NCBI RefSeq assembly: GCF_040183065.1 | Contig: NC_091121.1 | Span: 62,156,287-62,220,286 of the forward strand | Length of the DNA stretch: 64,000 bases | DNA from: Periplaneta americana | Taxonomy: Eukaryota > Arthropoda > Insecta > Blattodea > Blattidae | Reading direction: 5' to 3' | The notes under the pieces: model-generated | What the model was told of the DNA's origin: nothing | The model's database searches: none | What the model saw: only the letters and a program-made list of their open reading frames with translations | Shown here: positions 50,503 through 59,535 of the stretch, piece by piece | Numbering within the stretch: position 1 is the first letter of the stretch | How the letters are laid out: the number at the start of each line of letters is the position of its first letter | Translations under genes and position numbers: made by a program

Positions 50503-53264
50503 GGAAAGGAGTGAATTGTGTTCGGTGTTGTGAATTATGTGAGAGTAAATTATTTATTAGTACAATCTACAAAATGAATTGTGCAGTGTGTTACTATCTG
50601 ATTCGGAAGGAACTGGCATGTTGTCTGATAGCAACTAAGGGTCAATGTTACTTATGTCCCGTCCACTATAGAGACATAGGCCAATTTTACACATATTTAG
50701 TATAACTTGTTGCTTCTTTGACAGGTTAGGTTTGGTTAGTTTAGGTTTTTGTTATAGCCTACCTAGCATATACGATTATAGCGCAACATTGGCAGTGATA
50801 AAAGTGAAATATTCGTTCAGTGGGTGTTGGATATTCTACATTCACGCAACTAAGTTATTCACGTAAGTTCTATGATTTTGATTTAGCCTAACTGCCTTAA
50901 CCTGCCATCTTCATATCCAAAATATAATATACATTATGCTATTAATAAACTAGAATTTAATAGTGAAACATTTATTTTATAATGGTGAGTAGGTACTTGA
51001 CTTCATCATTCACCACATCAAGCCAGTTGTGTATAGACCATTTACTTAACAATTTAAGGAAGCCAATAGCTTGAGCTACTGATAACATGATTCATAAATA
51101 TATTAATAACCAATTTGGCCTTTCTTTAATTGTTGTGTAAGAATGAGTATGAATATTCTATCTCAATAATGAGTTCAAGTGAACCTTTAAGAAATACTTA
51201 AAACTGAAAGTACAGTAGTACATGTTTTATTGCAGTTCTCAGTTGTGCTGCAAAGTGAAGAGGAGATTGCTCCAGGCTGTCGACGGTGGGCCAAGCAGAG
51301 TCCAGCTGTGGTTTCATATACAAAGTACCATGAAGTGTGTCTCAGCCTGAAACATTCACAGCTTATACTGCCCATTCCATTACACATAACACCTGGTTTC
51401 ACCACTGATTTGGGTAAGCAAAATTTTGAATTTTTATAAAGCGAATTTTTATAATTGCTATCATCAACTATTGTCATATCTGCTATTCATTGTTTGCTAT
51501 TTAGTGTTATTGTCGTCAAACTATACCAGTAATAAGTAGTGAGAGGGATTTATGAGAGGAGTTCTTATAATAATTTTAGTCTCAGGATGGGGCTTGTGTA
51601 AAACAAGAGTTGGGGGTTTGGAATTCCAGTATGACAGTACAATGAGTGAATTAGCTGGTAAGATCCAGGAGTTCTCAGGTAGAAGCCCTGCAAACCATTA
51701 GTTCTTTCACTTATATTTTTCAGTAGATATAGTCAAATATTGTAAGCTCAGAAATATCCAACTGTAAGATGCAACTTACAAAATGCAGTATTATGCGATT
51801 TAACATAAAATATGCAGTGAAACTATAAAAATAGACGTAATATCCCAAATAAACCTCTGAATATGCTTTATAAAATCGAAAGTTTTAAAAACATGCATTA
51901 TGCATGAATTTAGCTCTAAAGAGCTCAATACATGCAGAAATGCATGGAAAAAGTATACTTATTTCGACTCACTAAGCTATGAACTGAATATATACAAAGT
52001 TTGAGATATGTAGCAAACTTATATAAAAACATGCATTTACATGGAAATCCTATCTTTCGTTATTGCTGAAGTCATTGCAGGTCGTTGTCTTCATGCACAT
52101 AGTGTTGTAGTTTTATTTCATGCAAAATTATCCCGAAGACAAGTGTTACAAATGTGAAAATTGCAAAGAAATCGAGAACTATTAATTTTATATCAGTTGA
52201 TTTAATTGTTATTAGTGATTGTGAAGCAGTTAAAGTACTAAATTGTAGATATAACCCATCTGCCAATATTCGCCCTGACTCTGTGAGCAGCTCATAGATG
52301 TTGCTAGTGCCGAGAAGTATAGACTCTTAGTTCGTCAGAGACTATCCAGAGTGCACCACAGGCAATGGGTCCACATTACACTCGTAATGCATGATGATGG
52401 AGAATTTTTGGGATGTTACAAGAGAACTGTGGTACCCAGAGAAAACCTCTTTATGTCGCCTGGATCACTGGCTTGCCCAACACAAGTTATAACTTCAGGG
52501 CAGAGCAGGTTTTGAACTCGAGCTTCCTAGCTTATAAGCCCAATGCTCTAGCACTGAGCAATCTGAAACACAAATACAGGAACTTGAAAAAAATTAGCAA
52601 TGTCTCTTGGTTTTAATGTCGAGTTGCGTAATGAGCTGTGTTGTTATTAGGGTTAAGTGATTACAATAAATATAAATTACGTCATGTCCTCTCAAAATAC
52701 ACAATTCAATACCATAGTTACATTTTTTTATGTGCAAGTGCTTCAAGAACTCTGATGGATTAAATTTGTTTTGTTAATTTATTCAATGTGATTGTGATAA
52801 AGGACGGTAATTCTTGGAATATTTATATTTTTTTAATCTGTAACAAAGTACATTTATACGAGTCGTTGCTATAACATGGATTTAAATGACTTGACTACTG
52901 TTAAACAATCAAAATTACGGGAATGAATTAGTGAAAATGGTCGAAATTGTGTGTGTGTGTGTGTAATGTTGAGCTGTTTCATTGTACTTGTTGATCACAG
53001 TTTATATTGCTTATAAAATGTAACTTTGCTTTCTGTATAGTAACACTGCAATGGAGGCTACACTTCGAATTTGTGACAAGTGACACTCAGATGATACATG
53101 AACTTCCATCAAGTGATTTGGAAAATGGAAATGTGTGGCGTGGACCTCCAACTCTTAACATAGAAACAATGGTTTGGAACCTGCCAATCAAAATATATCC
53201 CACAACACCACTTCAGATATCACAAGGACTGCAGACGCAGCTGAAACACAGACTAGCTGTGTGA
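39527..53264 (+). CDS. RGP1: RGP1 homologue (RIC1-RGP1 Rab6 exchange-factor subunit)
   Basis: The coding exons are 39527-39648, 40386-40510, 45185-45292, 45417-45566, 46825-46937, 47396-47548, 51236-51413 and 53041-53264. They total 1173 bases (390 residues plus stop) with GT-AG junctions. The start [62 protein letters not shown] and [12 protein letters not shown] match the Rgp1 family; human RGP1 is 391 residues (recalled). In yeast and animals RGP1 pairs with RIC1 on Golgi membranes to activate Rab6 in endosome-to-Golgi transport. The fold is arrestin-like. Introns carry LINE and hAT remnants and ATT microsatellites, but the frame is intact. Confidence 0.96.
39655..39960 (+). repeat. Dispersed repeat in RGP1 intron 1
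   Basis: 39661-39730 matches 7770-7840 and 50770-50850 (GGCAGTGATAAAAGTG, ATATTCGTTCAGTGG). The segment 39885-39945 (GAAACTAATGTTGAGGTAAT, TTTCGGGAGTGAAAA) matches the arm at 28073-28120. Both motifs may belong to one element family. Confidence 0.6.
40386..40510 (+). CDS. RGP1: RGP1 coding exon 2
   Basis: Encodes [20 protein letters not shown] and the following loop. Acceptor TTTCAG ends at 40385; donor GTATTT at 40511. Confidence 0.94.
40511..41866. other. RGP1: RGP1 intron 2, first part
   Basis: AT-rich intron. A roughly 75-bp imperfect tandem repeat with TCAAGAACC and TTTGTTCAGAG lies at about 41380-41505. No gene seen. Confidence 0.5.
41867..42894 (+). mobile_element. 5'-truncated R1-like LINE in RGP1 intron 2
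   Basis: It ends in poly-A and is flanked by AACATTGA at 41859-41866 and 42895-42902 (8 bp, though the A run makes the right edge soft). It contains a LINE C-terminal frame, then a 0.5-kb 3' UTR with a TA microsatellite at 42612-42650. Confidence 0.75.
41889..42344 (+). pseudogene. LINE protein C-terminus with zinc knuckle
   Basis: An open frame of 151 codons. It contains [35 protein letters not shown] and a [20 protein letters not shown] motif. The CxCGxxxxxxxHxLxxCP signature is the C-terminal knuckle of R1/I/Jockey-group reverse-transcriptase proteins (family knowledge). It lacks the reverse transcriptase itself. Confidence 0.85.
43290..43560 (+). pseudogene. hAT transposase C-terminal remnant
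   Basis: The frame has [20 protein letters not shown] and KNQTEFRPT, then continues after a shift as [15 protein letters not shown]-like sequence. VLSxPHSNAxxERxFSxVRKNxTxxR is a hAT C-terminal motif. The usual ER of the ERxFS motif has become EIA here. No ends or target duplications were found. Confidence 0.55.
43640..44880 (+). mobile_element. LINE 3' portion (CR1/Jockey-like), decayed
   Basis: Frames contain [55 protein letters not shown] and [15 protein letters not shown]. They follow the thumb/C-terminal pattern SLKxxxxxLPxxLKxxLxxxLxxPxFDYC of these LINEs. Stops and shifts break it. The 3' end has AAGGCCATACAGCCTTAACT, CTGCCAGGTTAAA and an ATT microsatellite (44821-44857). Confidence 0.75.
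45185..45292 (+). CDS. RGP1: RGP1 coding exon 3
   Basis: Encodes [18 protein letters not shown] and [13 protein letters not shown]. Acceptor TTCTAG ends at 45184; donor GTAAGT at 45293. Confidence 0.93.
45417..45566 (+). CDS. RGP1: RGP1 coding exon 4
   Basis: Encodes [20 protein letters not shown] and [20 protein letters not shown]. Its PPSYRG motif and the beta-strand after it are strongly family-like. Donor GTATGT at 45567. Confidence 0.95.
45575..45800. repeat. Two (ATT)n microsatellites in RGP1 intron 4
   Basis: ATT runs at about 45581-45618 and 45726-45797 are separated by about 105 bp of ordinary sequence. Confidence 0.95.
46036..46480 (+). pseudogene. LINE (RTE-like) C-terminal remnant in RGP1 intron 4
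   Basis: The frame reads [52 protein letters not shown], then shifts into a frame ending LGLQ. The IGEERxMLKLIRxRKxNWLGHxLR order is the tail of insect RTE-like endonuclease-reverse transcriptases. No target duplication was identified. Confidence 0.75.
46825..46937 (+). CDS. RGP1: RGP1 coding exon 5
   Basis: Encodes [20 protein letters not shown] and [13 protein letters not shown]. Acceptor CTTCCAG ends at 46824; donor GTACTA at 46938; phase 0 at the 3' side. Confidence 0.94.
47396..47548 (+). CDS. RGP1: RGP1 coding exon 6
   Basis: Encodes [20 protein letters not shown] and [16 protein letters not shown]. It is the most conserved block of the second arrestin-like half. Donor GTATTG at 47549. 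Confidence 0.96.
47549..48644. other. RGP1: RGP1 intron 6, first part
   Basis: Ordinary AT-rich intron without recognisable repeat or gene. Confidence 0.5.
48645..49016. mobile_element. pogo/Tigger-like MITE in RGP1 intron 6
   Basis: The left end CAGTAAAATCTCGTTAATCC and the right end inverted, CAGGAAAACCTCATTAAGCT, are flanked by TA (48643-48644 and 49017-49018). A second internal ATCxxGAC/TGGAC pair (TTAATATGGACAG, TTAATCTGGACTG) is typical of these ends. No transposase remains. Confidence 0.78.
49017..50320. other. RGP1: RGP1 intron 6, middle part
   Basis: No gene or classifiable repeat seen. Short frames here lack family motifs. Confidence 0.5.
50322..50502. repeat. Long (ATT)n microsatellite with ATC and AAT interruptions
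   Basis: About 180 bp of ATT units with ATC variants, then a short inverted (AAT)n block and again (ATT)n. The poly-isoleucine frame through it is an artefact. The flip from ATT to AAT at about 50409 creates a self-complementary hairpin. Confidence 0.97.
50718..50850 (+). repeat. Dispersed repeat, RGP1 intron 6
   Basis: GACAGGTTAGGTTTGGTTAG and TTTAGGTTTTTGTTA match the inverse of 28195-28240. ACATTGGCAGTGATAAAAGT and ATATTCGTTCAGTGG match 7785 and 39668. So this copy links the two motif sets into one family. Confidence 0.6.
51236..51413 (+). CDS. RGP1: RGP1 coding exon 7
   Basis: Encodes [37 protein letters not shown] and [10 protein letters not shown]. Acceptor TTGCAG ends at 51235; donor GTAAGC at 51414. 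Confidence 0.95.
51414..52299. other. RGP1: RGP1 intron 7, first part
   Basis: A segment near 51595-51700 (TTTGGAATTCCAGTATGACAG) could be a decayed SINE, but I cannot support it. Otherwise no feature. Confidence 0.4.
52300..52580 (-). mobile_element. tRNA-headed SINE-like repeat, family D, copy 1
   Basis: On the minus strand the head CAGATTGCTCAGTGCTAGAG is followed by a B-box-like GAGTTCAAAACCTGC and a body with GAGGTTTTCTCTGGGTACC. The head resembles the repeat at 59245-59535 (TTGCTCAGTGTTAGTGG, GGGTTCAATTCCC). Confidence 0.6.
53041..53264 (+). CDS. RGP1: RGP1 coding exon 8 with stop
   Basis: Encodes [20 protein letters not shown], the [16 protein letters not shown] motif and a short C-terminus ending HRLAV before TGA. 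Acceptor TGTATAG ends at 53040. Confidence 0.95.
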
Positions 53265-53299
53265 AGTTGAATTTGAGTGGCATTGAAACAAGTAAGATG

Positions 53300-53450
53300 A
53301 ACTATAAGTAATATAAAACAATATTGAATTTGTCAGTCATATGACTTATCACTGTTTGTAATTTATTAACACTTGTTAATATATATTTAAAATATGTGAT
53401 AAGTCATATGATTGACAAATTCAATATTTTTTTATATTACTTAGTGATAG
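53300..53450. repeat. Long hairpin just after RGP1
   Basis: The left arm (about 53302-53355: AGTAATATAAAACAATATTG, AATTTGTCAGTCATATGACT) is inverted in the right arm (about 53396-53446: GTGATAAGTCATATGATTGAC, AAATTCAATATTTTTTTATA). Arms of about 47 bp differ at a few positions. It lies 40 bp beyond the stop, probably in the 3' UTR. A MITE is one explanation. Confidence 0.88.
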
Positions 53451-53689
53451 ACTTATCTGAAAAATCAACATGCATTGTAAAAAGATGAACTATGATTAGA
53501 ATGTGAAATAATGTTTCTCCATCTTATTATTGTCTGCAGTTCATAGGATAAGAGTATCTTTTCCGAAGTACCTTACATACATTCAAGTCTTACTATGTAA
53601 TTATAGTGTTAATACATTATCTTTTACTAACATACGATTAAAACAAGAAGGAATATAAGGCTGAGCTAGCCAAACCCAGGTAGAAATGT

Positions 53690-55660
53690 GCACGGACAGA
53701 TTGTGAGCTTGAAATCGAGTTCCTGTAAAGCAGTAGGCCCACTAAGCCTGCCTGCAAACCTTACAGTCTCTTCATTCATAGTTCGAGCTCGAGGTAATGA
53801 ACTTGAGCCTGAGACGGGCAGCCTATGGAGTCCATGAAGCCTGCCTGCAGTTCTCAATGATTCTTCGCTCATAGTTCGAGCTCGAGGTAATGAACTTGAG
53901 CCTAAGACAGGCAGCCTGTGGAGTCATGAAGCCTGCCTGCAGTTCTCAATGATTCTTCACTCATAGTTCAAGCTCGAGGTAATGAACTTGAGCCTGAGCC
54001 GGGCACCCTGTGGAGTCCATGAAGCCTGCCTGTGAGCCTGAAATGGGCACCCTATGGAGTCCATGAAGCCTGCCTGTAGTTCTCAATGATTCTTCACTCA
54101 TAGTTCGAGCTCGAGGTAATGAACTTGAGCCTGAGACAGGCAGCCTGTGGAGTCCATGAAGCCTGCCTGCAGTTCTCAATGATTCTTCACTCATAGTTCA
54201 AGCTCGAGGTAATGAACTTGAGCCTGAGACAGGCAGCCTGTGGAGTCCATGAAGCCTGCCTGCAGTTCTCAATGATTCTTCACTCATAGTTCGAGCTCGA
54301 GGTAATGAACTTGAGCTTGAGACAGGCACCCTGTGGAGTCCATGAAGCCTGCCTGTAGTTCTCAATGATTCTTCACTCATAGTTCGAGCTCGAGGTAATG
54401 AACTTGAGCCTGAGACAGGCAGCCTGTGGAGTCCATGAAGCCTGCCTGCAGTTCTCAATGATTCTTCACTCATAGTTCGAGCTCGAGGTAATGAACTTGA
54501 GCTTGAGACAGGCAGCCTGTGGAGTCCATGAAGCCTGCCTGCAGTTCTCAATGATTCTTCACTCATAGTTCAAGCTCGAGGTAATGAACTTGAGCCTGAG
54601 ACAGGCAGCCTGTGGAGTCCATGAAGCCTGCCTGCAGTTCTCAATGATTCTTCACTCATAGTTCGAGCTCGAGGTAATGAACTTGAGCTTGAGACAGGCA
54701 CCCTGTGGAGTCCATGAAGCCTGCCTGTAGTTCTCAATGATTCTTCACTCATAGTTCGAGCTCGAGGTAATGAACTTGAGCTTGAGACAGGCACCCTGTG
54801 GAGTCCATGAAGCCTGCCTGCAGTTCTCAATGATTCTTCACTCATAGTTCAAGCTCGAGGTAATGAACTTGAGCCTGAGACAGGCAGCTTGTGGAGTCCA
54901 TGAAGCCTGCCTGCAGTTCTCAATGATTCTTCACTCATAGTTCGAGCTCGAGGTAATGAACTTGAGCTTGAGACAGGCACCCTGTGGAGTCCATGAAGCC
55001 TGCCTGTAGTTCTCAATGATTCTTCACTCATAGTTCGAGCTCGAGGTAATGAACTTGAGCCTGAGACAGGCAGCCTGTGGAGTCCATGAAGCCTGCCTAC
55101 AGTTCTCAATGATTCTTCACTCATAGTTCGAGCTCGAGGTAATGAACTTGAGCTTGAGACAGGCAGCCTGTGGAGTCCATGAAGCCTGCCTACAGTTCTC
55201 AATGATTCTTCACTCATAGTTCAAGCTCGAGGTAATGAACTTGAGCCTGAGACAGGCAGCCTGTGGAGTCCATGAAGCCTGCCTGCAGTTCTCAATGATT
55301 CTTCACTCATAGTTCGAGCTCGAGGTAATGAACTTGAGCCTGAGCCAGGCACCCTGTGGAGTCCATGAAGCCTGCCTGTGAGCCTGAAATGGGCACCCTA
55401 TGGAGTCCATGAAGCCTGCCTGTAGTTCTCAATGATTCTTCACTCATAGTTCGAGCTCGAGGTAATGAACTTGAGCCTGAGACAGGCAGCCTGTGGAGTC
55501 CATGAAGCCTGCCTGCAGTTCTCAATGATTCTTCACTCATAGTTCGAGCTCGAGGTAATGAACTTGAGCTTGAGACAGGCACCCTGTGGAGTCCATGAAG
55601 CCTGCCTGCAGTTCTCAATGAGTCTTTCAATCATAGTTCGAACTCGAGGCAGTGAACTTC
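53690..55660 (-). repeat. Minisatellite array, 93-bp unit, about 20 units
   Basis: Each unit contains GATTCTTCACTCATAGTTCG, AGCTCGAGGTAATGAACTTG and GTGGAGTCCATGAAGCCTGC. The unit is 31 codons long, so a minus-strand frame (SEESLRTAGRLHGLHRLPVS, then GSSSLPRARTM) repeats through it. A CGA-to-TGA change in some units stops the frame at regular intervals. Units repeat in a four-unit (372-bp) order, and two units carry the same 58-bp partial duplication (about 54020-54078 and 55371-55429). I see no gene features, so coding is doubtful. Confidence 0.95.
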
Positions 55661-56696
55661 GAGTTCATCTTGAAAGACAACATATCCTTCCTCTTTCTGT
55701 CTCTTTTTCATCATTAGATCTATTACTATGTCAAAAATTCCCTTGTATAACAGCAACCATTCTTTCTCCAAAGAATGCATAATAACACTATAAATTCTTT
55801 TACTTTAATGTAATATATAAATTTCTATAAATAATCTTATCCACTTAATCTTATTATTTGAAAAATAATAGTATTAACACATTAAACGTGTTCACATTCA
55901 AATATTAAAATTAAAATATAGGAGAAAAAAAACACTTATTTTATACCACATTACATCAATCCTTGAATACAGAGTTAACAAATAAATTATGAAATGACAA
56001 TTTTCTGTCACTACTAACATCACATGATGGAACATCTAAATCACATTATTAATTAGATAAATATATATTCACTGCAGTGTTATTTAAGTATGCAAGTTAT
56101 TACAATCGCTTTCCTGTTGCTTGTTAGGATTGTATTATACTATACTATATGTTTTATCATGTTATACATAGCGTCTCTGTCCAAGATGCTAGAGTGCGTG
56201 AAAAGTCCTAGGACTTAATGTGAATTGACTGAACTCATGATAGATTTCCAGACCACCATTGTTTTCTAAAGTACCAGTAATTTTGTAATTGGTTATTTGC
56301 ATATATTTTTATAGATCTTTAGCGTAATAAAATCATGTGTATAATAATTAAAAAAAAATATTAATCGTTTCTCCAAAATTTTGTTTAATTTAAGAAACTC
56401 AACAGGAAGGAGAAATATATACTTATTTATCAAATAACACTATATGGGGACAGTTATTATTTCAGTTCATTCCACTAACATTTAATTCTGAGGTAATACT
56501 CAGCGTGTTAACATTTTTGTTTCTTGGATGCCAATATCATTGGTTCAATACTGACAGGAGAGTTTATTTTTAGATGGAAAAATTCCTAAGTGCAGCTTCC
56601 ATTCCATAAGGAAGAACAGCTGTTGGTTACACCTAGTAGAGTTACTGCGTGTAAAATATCCATTTGTTTATATATATAGATAAAAGCAAAATTCTA
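55661..56696. other. AT-rich intergenic DNA
   Basis: A small palindrome (GAACTCGAGG/CTTCGAGTTC, 55639-55663) borders the array. Beyond it nothing is recognised. Confidence 0.5.
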
Positions 56697-56908
56697 AAAA
56701 GTGGAGCAAAATGTATGGTACATTTACATAATGCAACACTGCACAGCAGTACATAGCAGTGGCAGCTTTGGAATTATTTGTTTATTCCAGGAGGCCTGTC
56801 ATTTCATTTGCAATGAATCAGTGGTCCATACAAATACACATTCAGTTTGTGGAAGCTTTTATTCGTTTAAATAGTGTAATCGTGGTTCAGCATTTCTTTC
56901 GTCAAGGA

Positions 56909-56951
<43 letters not shown>

Positions 56952-57982
56952 GTGTTCCTGACAGACGGACATTGTGCGATTGTTCCAGTCTTGGAAGGAA
57001 CATGGAAAAGTGGAAAACAAGAAATTGTCAGGTGAGCCAAGAACCATTGAGAATCCCAATTGTGTTCGAGCAGAAATGCAGCACAGTGCCCAGCCTGTCG
57101 ACATTCGCTGACAATGAAAATTAACCAGTGGTTGCTTCACTTGATATTGAAAGCAGATTTGAAATTTCATCCTTATAAGCTGCAAGTTGTTCATGAATTA
57201 CCTCCAATTGACCGGCAGATGAAATTAGCATTCTGTGCGCAACTTCAAGAAATGATTGCTGACAACAGTAATATTCTGCCTAATTTGCTTATGTCGGATG
57301 AAGCACATTTCCATTTAACCAGATTCTTCCAGTATTGATCAGACACCAACCCTTAGTTTCTTCATGAAACTCCACTGCACAGCCCTAAAGTTATAGTGTG
57401 GTACAATGTAACCAGATTTGGAATCATTTTCGAGGATCCCCAGTGCAGAACCGTTACTGTTAACTCAGAGTGATATCTTCGAATGCTCAACACCTTTCTG
57501 CTACCTGAATTAAGAAGGCTAGGACATCTTGATGCATGATTCTAGCAAGATGGTGCTACTGCCCACACAGCCAATATCAGCATGAACAGATTGCAACAGC
57601 TGTTTCTGGGCCAACTCATTTCTTGCTTTGGTGACATCCACTGGCCCTCCAGATCCCCGGACTTCTCAGTTTCAGATTTCTTTTTTTCGGGCTACCTCAA
57701 GGAGAAGGTCTATTCCACTCGCAAGGAGACAATTGCATGATGTGCAGCCATTCCGCGTAACATGCTGGCACGTTTGATGGATAGTTTCCTGAATTGACTA
57801 CACACTTGTGAAGTGAATGAAGAGGGCATTTACTGGAGGTAATTAAAAAAATAAGCACCTGTTGGCATTAAATTAAATGGAAAAATGTGTACATTATTTG
57901 CAAATAAACTGCGTCTCTAGGTATGCAAACATTCTTCTATAATTCATTGTTCTTTTTGTACCATACATTTTGGTCCACTTTG
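56697..57982 (+). mobile_element. mariner-like transposon relic, DD41D
   Basis: The inverted ends share GTGGAGCAAAATGTATGGTAC on the left and GTGGACCAAAATGTATGGTAC inverted on the right. The length of about 1.29 kb fits a full mariner. The transposase is decayed, and a (CAT)n run lies in it. Confidence 0.85.
56813..57840 (+). pseudogene. DD41D mariner-like transposase, decayed
   Basis: The N-terminus reads MNQWSIQIHIQFVEAFIRLN and VQHFFRQ, then a run of His from a CAT microsatellite (about 56909-56951). The first catalytic Asp is in NLLMSDEAHFHL. The second is in QDGATAHTA (codon 57549-57551) and the third in SPDFSVSDFF (codon 57675-57677), with 41 residues between them. DD41D spacing is that of the rosa-type group (family knowledge). 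Several stops and shifts, and the C-terminal part after EKVYSTRKETIA, show it is dead. Confidence 0.82.
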
Positions 57983-58486
57983 TATATCCATGCATACCAC
58001 TATTTCGTCACACTCTCGGTAACAGATGTCACCACAATTATGGTTGTAAGACCTCTGTTAGAGAAATGTGGGAGTATGTAGATTGAAAATAAAACTGAAC
58101 CACAGCTTATGTCTGTAGATATATGCTGATGTACTTGTACGAGATGCAGAAATCGAAGATGAGTATAACTTAAACTAAAAGTAATTGATCATTCATTTTT
58201 AATTTATCCAGCAGAATGCTGATAACATGAATTCTACTGTAGACCATTGTTGCCTTCATTTAGGATCCCCTTTAACAAATGAGAGATACTTTGATCAGTG
58301 TTCATTATAGAGTTGAAGTGTGATCATTGTGTGTTGCAGAGCTCAGTCTTGTGCAACTGGTAGTGTTGGCCCTAATTTGTTTTGTTTAGGATTTATGGAT
58401 GTGCAGTATAAAATAATGAGTTGCAGATCTTCATGATTATTACATCACAAACAAATAGGTTACCTTCGATTGAGGTTTTGTTTGAT
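57983..58486. other. Intergenic DNA
   Basis: No gene or clear repeat seen. Confidence 0.45.
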
Positions 58487-58735
58487 ATGTACATCTCACT
58501 TGATAATGTGTGTCAGAGGAAGAACAATTGTTTTTATACATCTGAAGTATGACTAGTGTAATATGTAGCTAATTGGCGATGTATGCAATGGAAGGGAAAG
58601 AGGAACTGGCCACCCTACCCCATTATCTTCTGGCCTAGTTGCCTTATAGGTGGTGCCTTTTTGGTATCACATGTGAGGTTCAGACTTGCCTTTGGATAGT
58701 TGACTAAACAAGAACAGCAACAAACAAATAGGACT
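58487..58735 (+). mobile_element. CAA-tailed dispersed repeat (SINE-like), copy 2
   Basis: Same family as 33641-33888: GTGTGTCAGAGGAAGAACAA, GTAGCTAATTGGCGATGTAT, CTGGCCACCCTACCCCATTA and GTTGACTAAACAA, then a CAA-rich end. Similar orientation and length support a defined element. Confidence 0.82.
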
Positions 58736-59244
58736 ACCAGGGAGGTAAAACTGATGTAGATATAACTGTGTGAGAGAGTGGCCTGTTATATATGTTTGAA
58801 TATGTCTTGGCAAGTTTCTGTACACTTTCAAACCGAAATTGAGAAACTCATTAACTGTGAATTGTAAAGGGCTCAGTATTGGATATCAACAAACCAACAT
58901 TCTGTTTGTTACTGGTTTCTTCATCATAACAATTTAGAGAAAACTGTGTATATAAATAATGCCATATCTGGTTATTTTTCTATATTTTTATAGATTTTTA
59001 AATTTAAAAATAACTACATGTATAAATGGAGATAGATATGAGGCATTGCGGATATTAAGGATAAACTCGCAATTGGGATTCTTTGTCGAGTTTGCCCCTA
59101 ATATTCAGGCTCCTCATATGAAAAATTAAATGCAAATCATGTCTCTAAATTTATATCTGTTATTTAAGAAATGTTACATAAAAGAGACATTTGCAGTAAA
59201 TGACTAAGTGGGATGAATGAGGGAAAATACTGTCCCGTGTGTGT
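58736..59244. other. Intergenic DNA
   Basis: No gene seen. An imperfect palindromic segment is suggested near 59040-59110 (ATATGAGGCATTGCGGATATT and AATATTCAGGCTCCTCATAT), possibly a small MITE. Confidence 0.45.
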
Positions 59245-59535
59245 GCATGCGGGGGCGCAAGCCCCAGGGTCCTAAGCTCCAAACCCTTTAATTCTGTATC
59301 ACCATTGGAACCCATACTACCACAAAGACTCTACCTCACCTGTTTTGAACTATTGCAGATGGTAGATGAAATGAGGGGGAAGTGGAATGAAAGAGGAAAG
59401 TGGGAGTATCGCGAGAGAAACCCTCTGCAATGTCTGTTTTGTTCTCTACAAATTCCATCACAACCAGGTCGGGAATTGAACCCGAGCTACCTGGAAGGAA
59501 GACCAGCCCACTAACACTGAGCAACAGTTGTGGAA
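59245..59535 (-). mobile_element. tRNA-headed SINE-like repeat, family D, copy 2
   Basis: On the minus strand: head CTGTTGCTCAGTGTTAGTGG, B-box GGGTTCAATTCCC, then a body with GAGGGTTTCTCTCGCGATAC and a TTCCACTTCCCCCTC block. A- and B-box spacing fits a Pol III promoter. Target duplications were not resolved. Confidence 0.7.

Noticed and set aside
50299-50514. Long open frame of almost only isoleucine
   Set aside because: It is the translation of an ATT/ATC microsatellite, not a gene.
53666-55630. Serial minus-strand ORFs of 68-122 codons in the minisatellite as a secreted repeat protein
   Set aside because: The frames follow from a unit length divisible by three, are stopped at regular CGA-to-TGA changes and lack splice context or a signal peptide. 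Kept only as an observation.
56759-57194. Poly-His and poly-Asp frames
   Set aside because: Both strands read the same CAT/ATG microsatellite inside the mariner relic. Only the plus-strand transposase remains are real.
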